From assembly GCF_943734655.1 (NCBI RefSeq), contig NC_071354.1:160539142-160603141 (forward strand): a stretch of 64,000 bases of DNA, read 5' to 3'. A program made the position numbers and the translations under genes. This DNA comes from Sabethes cyaneus. Taxonomy: Eukaryota; Arthropoda; Insecta; Diptera; Culicidae. A model generated the notes under the pieces. The model was given only the letters and a program-made list of their open reading frames with translations, searched no databases and was not told where the DNA came from. This document shows positions 13,384 to 25,011 of this stretch, in pieces (position 1 is the first letter of the stretch; each line of letters opens with the position of its first letter).

Positions 13384-13457
13384 TGGAGTTAGGATTTGAC
13401 CCCGGGTCCTCGGTGTGAAAGGCGAGAATGCTAACCACTACACCGGGATTTACCCCA
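13384..13457 (-). pseudogene. tRNA-Glu-like relic
   Basis: On the minus strand, 74 nt have tRNA length and order. There is a D-arm/A-box-like GGTGTAGTGGTTAGC, an anticodon-like CTTTCAC (TTC, Glu) and a T-arm/B-box-like GGGGTCAAATCCT. Acceptor ends TGGGGTA and TAACTCCA pair partly. The anticodon loop is too long and the T stem is poor, so it should not be a working tRNA. It resembles the retroposon at 52745-52851 and is likely a tRNA-derived SINE head or tRNA pseudogene. Confidence 0.55.
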
Positions 13458-14789
13458 GTAAAAAGTTATTGAACTCGTTTTGTCCAACAACGATTTAACA
13501 TTGCAAATACTTACATATGTAAAATATATGTAAAAGTAACCAGAAGTCATATAACAGTTGGAATAGGCCAACTTTTAGAAACGATTAATTCGTCACCAAT
13601 TAAAATATTAAAGGGAACCATTTTATTTCCTCGCTCAAAGGGGGGATCGGGAAGGGGGTTTCCCCATACCAATTCTTAGCTAAATAGGTACATGATTTCC
13701 TAATACATATTGATAATTCGACGACGCGTGACACGTTTCTGCGAGTGTCCGTCTTTTACGCCCATGCGTAGGAACTCTGATTTGTACATAATGTTTAAAA
13801 TATTAAAAAAAAGTATAAATTTTAGGAGAAAATTTCTAGCACACGTTGTAACTATATTAGACAGAGACTTAAAGGTTCAGTTTGTATGGAAATTGCGATC
13901 AATACAGTTATATTTGAGTAGATATTGAGTCTTAACCTTAAGGTGTCCATCTTTGCCGCCCTTCCCCTACCAACTTGTACTTCTAAATACTTAATGCATG
14001 CTAAATTTGTTCGAAAATTATAGTTTTTTATTTTTGAAATGTTGTCCAATTCAGTCCAATTAATAATTATTTTCAGTTGAAGCGTTTTGGTGATTGACTC
14101 CATTAAAATTATGATAAGAAACTATTTTATTTATATTTTTATTAGCATAAAAATTACACCGTCTGAATATTCTTAGTGGCCAATGTTTTCAAGTGTTTTT
14201 AGTACCATCGTTTTGCCTAGCGACTACACAGTTGTTTTCTTTAGACACCAGCTCTGGTTAATACTTAGCAGTTTGGGTTCAACGCTTAGAACGTAAGACT
14301 GAAAGTTGTAATATTTTGTTACCTAAGCAAGGGACGGCAGCACATTCTTCAAATGTCAAACTGCATAATTACACACCTGTACCCGTTTAGTAAAGCATTG
14401 ACCCTTTCATAGAATCGTTTATAACTTGTCATGATTGTAGAAGGTTAATTGTTGATTGTCAACTCCAGTGTGGCTTTTCTACTTGCAAAGTCAATTAAGA
14501 GATCGCAATAGCAAATACCCAAGCAATAATTTGATTTTTATTACACTTTTACTGCAGAGTTCATAACTAGTTTTAGTTGCCAGACTTATAGCGGCTAGTG
14601 TGTAATAACATGAAAACTTAGATACAAACAACGGGTGAAGATACTTGAAAGTCAATCGGTATAAAAAACAAAATATCACGAAGGGCTATTATGGGAGTCG
14701 GTGAGGATGAAAACCCGTTTCGATAGGGTTAGGAAAATGCGGCGGTCACTGAAAAGGAATCAAACGGCAGCACAGCAAAGCGCTTTATT

Positions 14790-14950
14790 ACGACGGAATT
14801 TGACCTTTTGATTTTTTGTCCGACAGATTTCACAGCCAATTGTTAGTGTACAGGAAAAATGACTCTAAGAGTGGCTCTCAGTCGAGATTCGAACATACGA
14901 TGACTGGCTTGACAGACCAGTGTGGTACTTCGAAGCCAATTGGAAGGCTG
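14790..14950 (-). repeat. tRNA-derived SINE, family 1
   Basis: Read on the minus strand, the head begins near CCAATTGGCTTCGAAGTA (A-box-like) and has a Pol III B-box-like TGTTCGAATCTCGACTG. The tail region runs through a TTAGAGTCA-like stretch and a GCTGTGAAATCTGTCGGA stretch. The same layout recurs at 29516, 33062, 37556, 40986 and 46625. No coding content. Confidence 0.7.
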
Positions 14951-17900
14951 AAATAGTTAGGATCTCAATCATGGAAGAGCTACAACTCGGAAGAATCACT
15001 GCATCCAATCCGCAAATAGCGCTGATGACAATATCCGATACGAATATCTGTCACGAATTCATCAGGCGAGGACTAGAATGTGCTTTAGTAAATGTACGTT
15101 TTCTGTCTTAGGACGGCAGTTGAGTATAGGAATCTTAGCGAGATCACAACCTCGCCTTAACACCCTTCATTTGTATTGAATTCTGCGTCATCAACGATGT
15201 TTGTTTTCAGAACAAGCTACTAGAGTGGTACTGGCTCAAGGAATGTAAGGAGTCCTCGTGTGCAGCGCAAACTGCAACTTGTTTTCGCTTCCTGGCTCTA
15301 GGAACAAGTTTGTTATTATAAAATAGGACGCTTGAAGAAAGTCGGAAGATAAATCAATACGCCCTGACAAAGTTAATAATTAATATATAAGAATATCGTT
15401 TACTGCAAAGTGAAATGAAGTGCGAAATACTGAAAACAGCAGGATAATATTACAGTAGGACATCATACAAATGGCAGTGATGGTGTCCATACAAAACAAG
15501 ATGTGATTTATTAACTATAAAGAGCTCAGCTTGGTGAAACGCTTATCTAGGCGAGGGCTAAGATCAGTACTTCTTTACCTCAACAGATCAGTATGGGCAT
15601 TATTAGTAATATTTTATTCAAAGATTTTGATTAGAGACAATATCCTCACGTTTCGTGTATTTTAAACCCTTTTAGTTTTGGATTTTTAGTCAAGCTTTTC
15701 TATAATCAATTTTCGACTAATTTTCTATTCTCGATTTAACGACATATGATATTTATTAATGTTATTTTTCGTTCAATTTTTAGGGGATTTGAAAATATAA
15801 AATAACGTGAAAAATTCTTATCAATGTTAGAGGTTTTCTTGGTTAAGAAAAGTTTGAATTCTTTTTGCAGACAACCTTGAAACTATCTGGAAATTCTTGA
15901 GGAGGCGTATTCTTGGAAGCAATGTACAGCCATGAACATTTGCGCTCTGCATTCATCGATTCGTATAACGAATCGCGCCACTGTGGCTACGTTATCTTCA
16001 ATTTTATATATGTTGAATACATGTATATACATAAAAAGCGCGTCGTCCTTGATCCGAAAAAGTAAGAGTTTTTAGAGCATTTCCTAGTCTTTGCCGTGTG
16101 CTTCCATCCAAAGCCTGTGCATGAGTGCGCCAAATAATAGATAAATGTCCATCAGGTGGAAACAACAGTTTCTGTCTCATTTCGGACGGTCGGTGTAAAC
16201 TACCGACTGCTGTGAAGCGATTGTCCATAAAAACACCGATACACGCGCCGACTGTATACTGCGAATCGTGAAGGTTTGTGGGTGACCTTACCGGTTTGTT
16301 GGCGTTGCTTCTGTGCTAGTTTGGTTAATTCAGCTTCAGCCGATGTATAAAATATATGTTTGCGTGAGCTCGCCACTCGTGTGAATTGAATTAGACTCTA
16401 TTCTATTCACGATTTGAGATGGTCTACAACTGCGTACATGAAAAAGGTGGAATTTTACCACGCATCCAACTGTTTTGTGAGCGTTCAAACAAGAACCAGC
16501 CATATAGAAGCGGTACAGTAGTGGATAGATAATGCGACAAGTTGAAGCTTCAATGTAAAAAGTTAGTCTAAAAACACAATATGGAAACTGACTCTATCCC
16601 GAAAACAAATTAATAGGGCTACCCCCAACTTTGTCAGTATTGGAGTGAGAAACCTTCAAATGTAAATGTCGAATTGTCCGAAGAGCACTGTAACTCAGCA
16701 CTGTCTGCTTATTTGTTCGCCACATGCTAGCTGCCATAAAGTAGAAAAGGAAAAATGTTTTTTCAACGCCCTATCTGCGTCATGCTTCTTCAAAATTAAT
16801 TTGCTCTGTATCAGTCACAATTACGGTCTGTTTTGTGCTTCAGGCATGAAATAACTGGCACATGTGACGATGTAGGCCAATTTAATGAAGTATTATTATC
16901 AGGCAATCATTGTTTTCTATACACATGCATATTTGTGTATCGTTAATCACGTCAACTACATGCTACCATAGTAATGTCCATGTTCTAAAAAAGAAGAAAT
17001 AAGTATAATCCATAATGGCACATTACTCATTTTAAGTTCGCAATGTTCGAAATACTCGTCACGTTAGTTTTTGTGCTAGCATTCCATAGATCACTGCCTT
17101 CACCGTTGGAGACCTGCCTGTATTTATCCGAAAACATTCTGTTGTACGCTTCAATGTCGGTTCCGCGGCCACAAGGTTACAGGGTTCATTTGATAAGCCG
17201 GAAGTCATGAATTGAAATCTTTTAAAGTTTAATTTATAACAGCGACTTAAGCACAGCGTTAAGTGGCTATACAAAAAACGCAGAGATAGTGAGTGTCTAG
17301 TAATTTGAAATCTGTCGAAAATACCATCCCATACCCTGCGTAACTTAATTCCTAAATCTCGTCCTTTAACAGTCTAATGATTTTTTTTACTCGTGAATTT
17401 GAAAAACGTATTTAGACCAGTTTACTTGACGTTTTGCCAACGCAACAAAGTTTTGGCCATGCATTCAAGTGCTCTCATTATTCAAACATAAAAAGGGAAA
17501 ATAATTGCGTCGAAAATTATACCGTGACTTGCTTTTGCATAATATCAAACATGCGCAAAGTAAAAAATATTTCATTCAATTCTGTTAGGTACTGTATAAC
17601 ACAAAACATGCCTTTGATCATATTTCTATGACACATTTGTAAAGAGCTGGAATAATCGTATAGAACGAACTATTGTGATCCAACCTTAAAAACGTTTTAT
17701 TGTAATATCATTTCTTCGCGCCATTAATGCTCTGATTTTCCGGCTTCGCAGGAATTAACGAGGAAGTTGAGCAAAAATTTAATTTGATTCTGCTAGGTAC
17801 ACTAAATATATCGATTGTCACAGTAACGCTTTTTCATTTTGTTGTTCTTCCGTGAGACAATTACTGACTGTTATCAAATTTGTAAATATATTTAATGTAG

Positions 17901-18050
17901 CAAGATGAAATGGAAGTTTCTCCTAACTTACTCGTCGATTCGAGAATTCTAGTAAGACTCTTAAAATTGATTTTAAGCTATTCTTCAAATTCGAAAAACA
18001 AAACGCCGATAAAGCAGACAATTCAAACGGGATATGCGCCTATCTCAGAA
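14951..18050. other. Intronic spacer, nothing identified
   Basis: AT-rich DNA with scattered short frames only. No repeat boundary or conserved motif that I can defend. Confidence 0.4.
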
Positions 18051-19327
18051 TCTATATCTATAAAAATGGATTTCTGTCTGTCTGTCTGTCTGTCTGTCTC
18101 TATGTTCCTTATAGAGTCGAAAACTACTGAACCAATCGGCGTGAAAATTTGCATATAGGGGGTTTTGGGGCCAGGGAAGGTTCTTATGATGGTTAAAGAC
18201 CCCTGCCCCCACTAAGAGGGGGGGGGGCTTCCATACAAATGAAACACAATTTCTGCATAACTCAAGAACTAATCAAGCAAATGGAACAAAATTTTACATG
18301 TGGGTGTTTTTGGAGACAAGAATTTTTTCTATGGTGAATTGAGGAGGTCACTTTAGGAGGGGGAGCTTCTATACAAATGAAATACAAATTTCCTCATAAC
18401 TCGAGAACTAATTAATCAAATGGAATCATATTTGGCATATAGGTGTTTTTGGAGGCATGATTTTTTTCTATGGTGAATTAGGACCCTTCTCCCTTTTTAA
18501 GACGGGGAGGCTCCCATACAAATGAAATACAAATTTCCTCATAACTCGAGAAGTAATCAAGCAAATGGAACCAAATTTGGCATGTGGGGGGGTTTGGAGG
18601 CAGGATTTTTTTAATGATGGTTTGAGACCCCTCACCCCTGTGGTAGGGGGATAAGGACTCTCATACAAATAAGACAGAAATTTTTGCGTAACTCAAGCTA
18701 ATCGAACTCGAGAAATTTTAGACTCTTTCATAAAACATTAATCAATAACAAGACCACCAAAAACTAACAATAGTAACATTAGATATTTCAGCGCGAGACG
18801 GCCATAGGCCGCGAGTGTTGCCAGCGACCTGCCGTTGGAAGCGCCGGCCACTGCGGGTGGCAGCCCCCCGTAGAGATCACCTCTATCTAGGTTTATTTAT
18901 TTTCCTAGATCTACTGACCTCTATTACTTTCCTTCAGTCAGTCACCCCTGTGAAATGGTACTTTCTACGAAAAGATTTTCGTGAAATGGTACATTCCGCG
19001 TAAGGTTTTTCGCGAAATAGTATTCTGCGAAACTCTTTATTACGGGTTATGGTCAACCGAGAATTAATGTTCCGCAAAATGGTATTCGGCGAAATGGTTT
19101 GTAATGATGGCGAATATTTATTAATGCTATCCGCTTTATTTTATCAGGCTAACCAATAGGGGGAGTTGTTTTCTACTTTACTGTTAGGAAAATTCGTATA
19201 TTAAAACACCCATGAACTCCCCGGAAACTTGCAAAACTCAAGATTGTGACAAAGGTCATCCGAGATTCACGATTCATGTACAACAGAGTTTAATTTGTGG
19301 TAATACGAAGTTTGTCGGGTCAGATAG
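18051..19327 (+). mobile_element. Helitron-like non-autonomous repeat, copy C
   Basis: Starts A|TCTATATCTATAAAAATGG at 18051 and ends near TTTGTCGGGTCAGATAG|T at 19327. The 5' end is followed by a (TCTG)n microsatellite at about 18070-18099. The middle holds three to four copies of a unit of about 145 bp, a GC-rich block at 18790-18880, and a run of TTTCGCGAAAA-like motifs at 18955-19110. It has the same order as copies A and B, in the opposite orientation. It has no transposase ORF. The 5' TC and the A/T insertion point fit Helitrons; the 3' CTAG is mutated here to ATAG. Confidence 0.72.
18231..18680 (+). repeat. Internal tandem units of Helitron-like copy C
   Basis: Units begin with CATACAAATGAAA-like sequence near 18231, 18372, 18517 and 18661, spaced about 140-146 bp. 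Each contains an AACTCGAGAACTAATCAAGC-like segment, a TTTGGCATGTGGGTGTTTTT-like segment and a C- or G-rich spacer that varies between units. Confidence 0.7.
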
Positions 19328-19479
19328 TAACAAATAAATAGCAGAATTAAAAGGTAACATCTCTTTACTCTATTGATGTTTTGAAAGTAAACCGAAAACG
19401 TTCAAAGTGATAGTCAATAAAATTAACGTTAAGTAAATTTCATTTCAATTTGTTTCCTAAGGCTTAAAACGGAAACAAA

Positions 19480-19707
19480 ATGGAGAAAGGTGACATACAT
19501 TTTCAAGCATATGAAACTGTTAAAGTTTCACCGCACCTGTGGCTTGAAAGCAACATTTTCATTGTAACCGTGACAGCTAACCGAAATTTACTAAAAGCTA
19601 AAGTTACTAAAACGAAAATAAATATGCAGTTGCTGCTTATCCTGAAGCGGCATTATGGATCTGTGCCGTTTTGGCCGGATTTTACATTCTGCCTTTTCGT
19701 GGAATAA
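19480..19707 (+). pseudogene. Possible transposase scrap
   Basis: An open frame of 75 codons starting at an ATG and ending PFWPDFTFC. The piece FWPDFTFC resembles the FWPDLASCHY block around the second catalytic Asp of mariner-type transposases, as seen in the element at 34412-35697. The rest does not match clearly, and downstream sequence to about 19920 is A-rich and possibly part of the same relic. It could equally be chance. Confidence 0.25.
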
Positions 19708-20458
19708 TAAGCCACCAATAGCGTGCAGGCTGTGCACAAGGACAAGAAAACTTTCAAAACGCCAGAAATCTGTTCATCTGTTCGAGAAACATTGAGCCAT
19801 TGTCCAACGGAATCTGTGAGAAAGACCTGAAAACTATTGAAAGCGGGAACCAGGTAAAGGCAAAGGTGTTCTATGGCGATGAGCTGGCTGTAAAGAAAAT
19901 AAAAGGCCCAGCAATTCAGTCAACCGGAAGCTTAGCTAAATATTTTTCCTGTACTTTATACTAATTAAACTTATAAAAGTTCGAAATACATTCAATATAT
20001 TAGCTTGTTTGACAATACAGATTCTCTGAATATTTATACAATTTATTTATCCAATATTACAATCAACTCAAATCACATTACTCGACATACCAGGGTAATT
20101 TTATAAAAATTCTGTTGTTTGGATGATCGATAATACCGATTTATCAAGAATGCTTTAAAACAGTGGTGGCCACGGTATAAGCATAATGCGGACTAAATCA
20201 AATCTCCTCAATAGATCCGCGGCCCGAAATGACTTCTGACATTAATAAATTCAACCTATAATTCCCGTCCACCATCCATCAAACCAGTCCGCAGGTCGCA
20301 AGAACCATATTGAAGAGCCGTAGCGGCTACGACGAGAATTAGGAATAAACCCTACCTAGCATCACGTTTGTTAGATCTGGACAAGTTCCGGGGACTTGCG
20401 GGAACACCTCGACAAATGGCCAGCTTCGTCCATGAACAAAATTACACTACACTAAATT

Positions 20459-20803
20459 ACACTAGAATTCAATAACTAGATCAATGGAAACCAAATCTGC
20501 TATTTAGGTTTGGTCGTATCTGGAACCCCTAGGGAAGTCAATAACACACTGTGATATATGATTGATAATAAAACTATGTCCGGAATTGGCCATTGTAGTT
20601 CTAGGTACTCAATTGGCGTTATATGGTTCTATTTTAAAAGTTTTAGTGTGATTTAAGGTGTCGTATGATGAGTTTTTGTTCATGTTCGAAATTGGTCATT
20701 TCCTAGGGGTTACCGGAGTTCCTCAAACATGTCCAGATATGACCAAACCTGACCCTAGATAGCAGATTTGGCTTTCATTAATCTAGTTATTGAATTCTAG
20801 TGT
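20459..20803. repeat. Foldback/MITE with long inverted arms
   Basis: Left arm starts ACACTAGAATTCAATAACTA at 20459. The right arm ends with its near-exact reverse complement at 20803. Pairing continues inward through blocks resembling AAATCTGCTATTTAGG and GACCAAACCTGACCCTAG. The loop and right flank share GTGATTTAAGGTG. No ORF. A clean target duplication is not evident. Confidence 0.65.
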
Positions 20804-21669
20804 GATTTAAGGTGCCGCACGATAAGTTTTTAGAAGAAAGAGATTAAAGTTTGAGGTATCTACTGGATCTTTAGCCGCGTGTAATCTTACCATTTTTCCA
20901 CAACTTGGGAAAATAATCATCACGATTCTAGAATAATCTTTGAATGGTTTTACTAAAAATTGTAAAGTGATTTCATGCTATAACCATTTATCAGAACACT
21001 AAATGTTTCTTCATATTTGAAGGTTGAAAATGAAACATTCTAAACGCACACAAATGCTGCCATCCACTAATTTTATGAGTTTGTGTGCAGCTGCATTTTT
21101 GAGTTTGTGTACAGTTGCAGAAAGTTTGCAGAATTTCATTAAAATTGCATAAAAAGTAAGTATATAGTATCGCATAAACATTTATTTTCGGGATAAGTTT
21201 ATTTGTTTACATCTTGGCATCAACGAATAAACTAAGACACTATGTCTTTTTTGGAATTCCCTAAATCCGAACCCGAAATTGTCTTTAAGAAACGCGAAAA
21301 TGGTTGAAACCATGAACTAAAAAATTTCTTAAGGCCAAGGCAGCGCATTAGACAGAGAAAAGAGCCAAAACAAAATTTTCTATGAGAGTGCGCTTTTATT
21401 AAATGGTTTTGAAGACTCAACTGTAGTCACATATCATATCAGGTACGGATTTTAGACACAATGATGTATTCGAAAAACAACGTAGGAGCATTATTTAAGA
21501 AATATTTAAGATTTGCTATCTGCTATCTTTCTCGATCGCACCAACGCTGTTTGATGCTTGCGCTGCTTCGGCCTTAAAAGAAATTACTTAAAAAAAAATT
21601 AGATCCTTTTTGGATGCTGCATGAGGTTGACAACCTTTTCTGGCCAGACTAGGCAAGTCGCCATTCAAA

Positions 21670-21815
21670 TAAGGAATAGAGCAATAGATCAAGTTGTGTA
21701 TGGAACATTTGTAGAACTAGTTATTATGTACAATTTTGATGAATAAAGTTTTACTGTATCTTTTGTATTTACGGTGCTACAACGTGAAGTAGCTTAGTGA
21801 ACGTTCTACAAGCGA
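21670..21815 (+). repeat. Dispersed repeat fragment
   Basis: Contains TTTGTAGAACTAGTTATTA, an ACAATTTTGATGAATAAAGT-like run and a CACGGTGCTACAA-like run. It matches 51930-52050 and, more weakly, 8740-8850. It probably belongs to a transposon whose ends I could not define. Confidence 0.5.
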
Positions 21816-22256
21816 AATACGTATCTGTCGTGAATAAAATCAATAGTGGAATTTAATCGGAAAAGGAAATCAGAAATTCTTTAATTTCAGGGTTCGTATT
21901 CCACTGAGACGCTCCAAAAACTTAAAAACTTAACTCAAAACAGTAAATCAGGAACAATATTAGTTTTATTTGGCAAACTTACTCTATGATTCAAATGATT
22001 ATCAATATGAAACGCATATATTCCCTAATTAGTCAGTTGATAATTAAACACAGATTTCGGTGGATTCAAAACTGTATCATGAGATAAAGAAAATGTATGA
22101 GTGGTAATTTGGTTTAGACTGAACAATTTCGTGTAGTCTAATATGAAAGTGAGAAAACGAGGGAGATTTTTGAAACTATGGTGGATTAAAACCGCAATTC
22201 TAGTGGCGCCAAAACCAACCATTCCGTCAAACCTAGGCTCCTTAACGTGAAATGAG

Positions 22257-22681
22257 AAGTCATTAACTTTTCGCCAGAAAACCTAATTTCGGAAGCAGTT
22301 TTTGGACCCAAGACAGGCGTTCTGTTTAAAAACAGAATTTATTTACAGCATTCTTTTTGCCAATCTAAACACAGAGAATATATTGTCATGAACAGAATTT
22401 TTATTTCAAACAAACAATTGCTTTTGAAATTCACAAAATCAATGACGAGTCATTTTACCTTAATGGGAAATTAGCAGTCATTAACTTTTCGTCGCAGAGC
22501 TAAATTTCGGAAACAGTTTTTGGGCCCAAAAGCGGGGTTCTGTTATTATAAAAATGTATTTACTGCATTCTTCTTGCCAATCTGAACACAGCAAATATAT
22601 TTTCATGAACAGAAATTTTGTTTGAAACAAAAAAAAACTTCTGTTGAAATTGGCAGAATCGATAACGACTAATTTCACCTT
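22257..22681 (+). repeat. Tandem duplication of an about 210 bp unit
   Basis: Two adjacent direct copies start GTCATTAACTTTTCG at about 22258 and 22472. Both contain an AGCAGTTTTTGG-like block, a TTGCCAATCT block and a CATGAACAGAA block, and both end near TCACCTTA-like sequence (about 22462 and 22681). They differ at many positions, so the duplication is not recent. Confidence 0.75.
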
Positions 22682-22879
22682 AAGAGTTCAGGATTTAGGG
22701 AGAGTTTGGAGAAGTCTGAGAATTTCCCTTGGTATCTGGTAAGTTTTTTTTTGGCCTACTTTGCATCAACAATCTTGCTTCTAGTCAAGTTATAATTTGC
22801 CCAAGAGGCCTAATTACGTCCTCGCTTCATCAATGGTAACGCAGAATTTGGTACGAATTAAAAGTTTGTGGAGAGGTCT

Positions 22880-22979
22880 GAAGTCACCTGACATCGAATG
22901 GCCTGATTTTACTGAGATTCGAACCCATGACTACTCGCTTGTCAAGTAGACTCGGCAATCTTGCGACTGCGGAGCCCCT
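22880..22979 (-). repeat. tRNA-derived SINE head, family 2
   Basis: On the minus strand, GGGGCTCCGCAGTCGCAAGA leads to a B-box-like ATGGGTTCGAATCTCAG and then a TCGATGTCAGGTGACTTC-like segment. The same head occurs at 30780-30895 and 45536-45660, where a longer body follows. Here only the head is present. Confidence 0.6.
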
Positions 22980-23959
22980 AATTAAGTGTTAATAGGAGTC
23001 GCAATGTTTCGTGTGATAATTTTGTCATAACTTCTGTTATTTAAAATATATAAATGTACGTTCGTCACGATACGTTTTATTGAAGTGTACAACTAACTAA
23101 GTAAAACTCAAATATCACAAGCTATATCAATCGAATGAGTTTGGTAATAAATCCACTCATACGAGAAATGAATGAAACCTTTAACTAATTGGTACGCTAG
23201 TCTAACCCAAAACATTCCACGTTAGCAACAGCGCCGAAGTTGCCCCCTGCCGTTCCATGACCACACCCACCAAATTTTTTTAATTTTCCGCAGTATACCG
23301 TCATTGTTACAAGCATCAATAAGCAGAAAGAAAGAAGTTTAAAAACAAACGATCGCTAGCAATTACGTCACGTGTTGTAGTTAAACTAGGAGAAAAGCAC
23401 ATACATGTGTGTGAGTAGCTTATGGTCACTTTGACACGCCACCTTTTGCTATTCGCGTGGTTTGATGATTACGCAATGGGTACCGGTAAATTATCGCCTT
23501 CGAGCAGATACAGTTTCGGATCTGGGCTCAGTAGTAGAAGGTTTAAAGTGGTATGTACACAAATGGCTTTTACAGATTGTAGTAACCGCGTCCCCAGTTT
23601 CATTATTTCAATAAAATCAAAGCTGTATTATTTTCTCGTATCCTACTTTGCTTAAGTCAAATTGCGGTTTTAGAAGTATATATTCGAGGTCACGTATTTG
23701 GTCGCATAACAAGTCTTGCCATTGAGTTAGGTACTGGTATGCATGCCCTAAAACAAGTTTTTTTTTGCGAACAGAAGACGCATTAATCAAGGGAAACTTG
23801 TACCGTACACGAATAGTTTCCCAATCAGTTCAAAATAAGTTCGGAAAACAAGATTTGGCTTCGATGACCTAGCAACAAATCATGTTTTGGAAAGTACTCG
23901 AAACATAAAGGTACTCCACGATGGAGCAACCTGTTTAACACATTCAGCTGAAAGCATAC

Positions 23960-24282
23960 CTCTTCAAAATCTTGCTGGTTCTGCGGATGATTGGATTGCT
24001 GAGTTGACTGCTGCTGTTGTTGTTGTTGCTGCTGCTGTTGTTGCTGCTGCTGACTGTTGTAGAAAGACGTAGAGTATTCCATTTGTTGTTCTTCCTCCGT
24101 TGGGTCAGACTCAATGCCGGCCTGTAAATGCTGCTCACTGGTGTGATAGTAGAATTTCAACGGCTCGGGTGTCTGGCAGAGCTGCTCGAATCCACTGTTA
24201 CATAAGTTTGCCAGCAAAGACACCGCCATTCGTGGTTCTATCGCATAGAAAATCGCTGCCGGGTGTCCGTTGAGATGTTTCA
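23960..24282 (-). CDS. Coding exon with poly-Gln tract
   Basis: The upstream exon of the same minus-strand gene as 12173-12575. The donor is GAAGAG|GTATGC at 23960, in phase 0. The frame runs from an in-frame stop upstream (about 24294-24296) through KHLNGHPAAIFYAIEP, a hydrophobic SLLANLCNSGFEQLC stretch (a possible helix, with LLxxL-like spacing), an acidic linker DPTEEEQQ, and then about 16 consecutive Gln and NHPQNQQDFEE. It has no plausible ATG of its own near the beginning; codon one of the open frame is GTG, so translation must start in an earlier exon. Two acceptors are possible: CAAG|TG, which gives 24282 and joins the candidate exon at 24915 in frame, and AAATAG|CC at about 24288. 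Joined to the next exon it reads QDFEE-ISQNY. Function unknown. Confidence 0.7.
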
Positions 24283-24914
24283 CTTGGCTATTTTAAGAAG
24301 ACACACTTATCCAGAGAGAGAGATGATAAACCCGAAAGTAAAGGTGTTAAAGGTGTAATTATCACCAAAGCTCGGTGGTTGCGTATGTGCGTGAAGGACA
24401 GCGACTCGATTATCTCGCTAGAATGGAGGGCCCGATATTTCACTTGCAGTCACAAAACGAAGTCTTCTAATTCACACTTTCTGCTTAAAAAACGTGCTAT
24501 CACGTGCGATGACGGTTAACCAGGTTCTTCGACTTTAAAAGTTGTTCTTTCCAAAATTTACAATTGTTCCAGGTGCAACTGATGATGTTAAATGATTTTC
24601 ACAGTTTGTTATATAATCGGTAGGGAGTTTACATATCCGGTTTTTGAATACCTTGATTCGTTGACCAAACGATGTAGCTACTTGCTTCTTATGTGGCTTA
24701 ATCTTATTGCTTCTAATATATACTTTATCTGAAGAATATATCTAAAATTTGCACTTTCACTACTTTCTTCTCGGGAATTACTTTTACTCATATGATTACA
24801 CTAAGTACACATATTGGATTGGACATGCACAAAATGTTAAGTTCGTAAATCAGCGAGTCAGTTAAAATAGTACGAAGAATGAGTTATACAGCTTTTTGAT
24901 TCCTGTAGTCTCAC

Positions 24915-25011
24915 GTTGCCGATGATTTTGAAGTAAAGAATTGTCAATTTCAACCAGCATCTTGTTGACCATAAAAATGACGAACTCCGAGCTCTTATTT
25001 TCCGACTCCAT
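24915..25011 (-). CDS. Candidate first coding exon of the poly-Gln gene
   Basis: On the minus strand, an ATG at 25011 follows an in-frame stop and opens MESENKSSEFVIFMVNKM, then LVEIDNSLLQNHRQ, 32 codons ending at a donor-like CAAC|GTGAGA. It ends one base into a codon, which the exon at 24282 (beginning TG) completes to Leu, keeping the frame open. The helical, amphipathic look of the peptide and the matching phase support it. Against it: the donor has GTGAGA rather than GTAAGT, the acceptor lacks a good pyrimidine tract directly beside it, and I know no homologue. The preceding 150 bases hold another open frame (KILVNISKVELLLNKVTEQ near 25095-25040) that may be part of a different splice form or chance. 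Confidence 0.35.

Larger units (their letters stand above)
12576..23959 (-). other. 11.4 kb intron filled with repeats
   Basis: This lies between two phase-0-compatible exons on the minus strand (donor GAG|GTATGC at 23960, acceptor TTACAG before 12575). It contains a tRNA-Glu-like relic, a SINE, Helitron-like copy C, a possible transposase scrap, a foldback element, a tandem duplication and a second SINE type. Between these the DNA is plain AT-rich sequence with no coding exon that I can support. Confidence 0.6.

Noticed and set aside
13384..13457. Functional tRNA-Glu gene
   Set aside because: The anticodon loop is too long and the T stem does not pair well; kept only as a relic.
18231..18680. 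Regular repeats suggesting a CRISPR array
   Set aside because: Units are long, diverged and belong to a transposon; the genome is eukaryotic.
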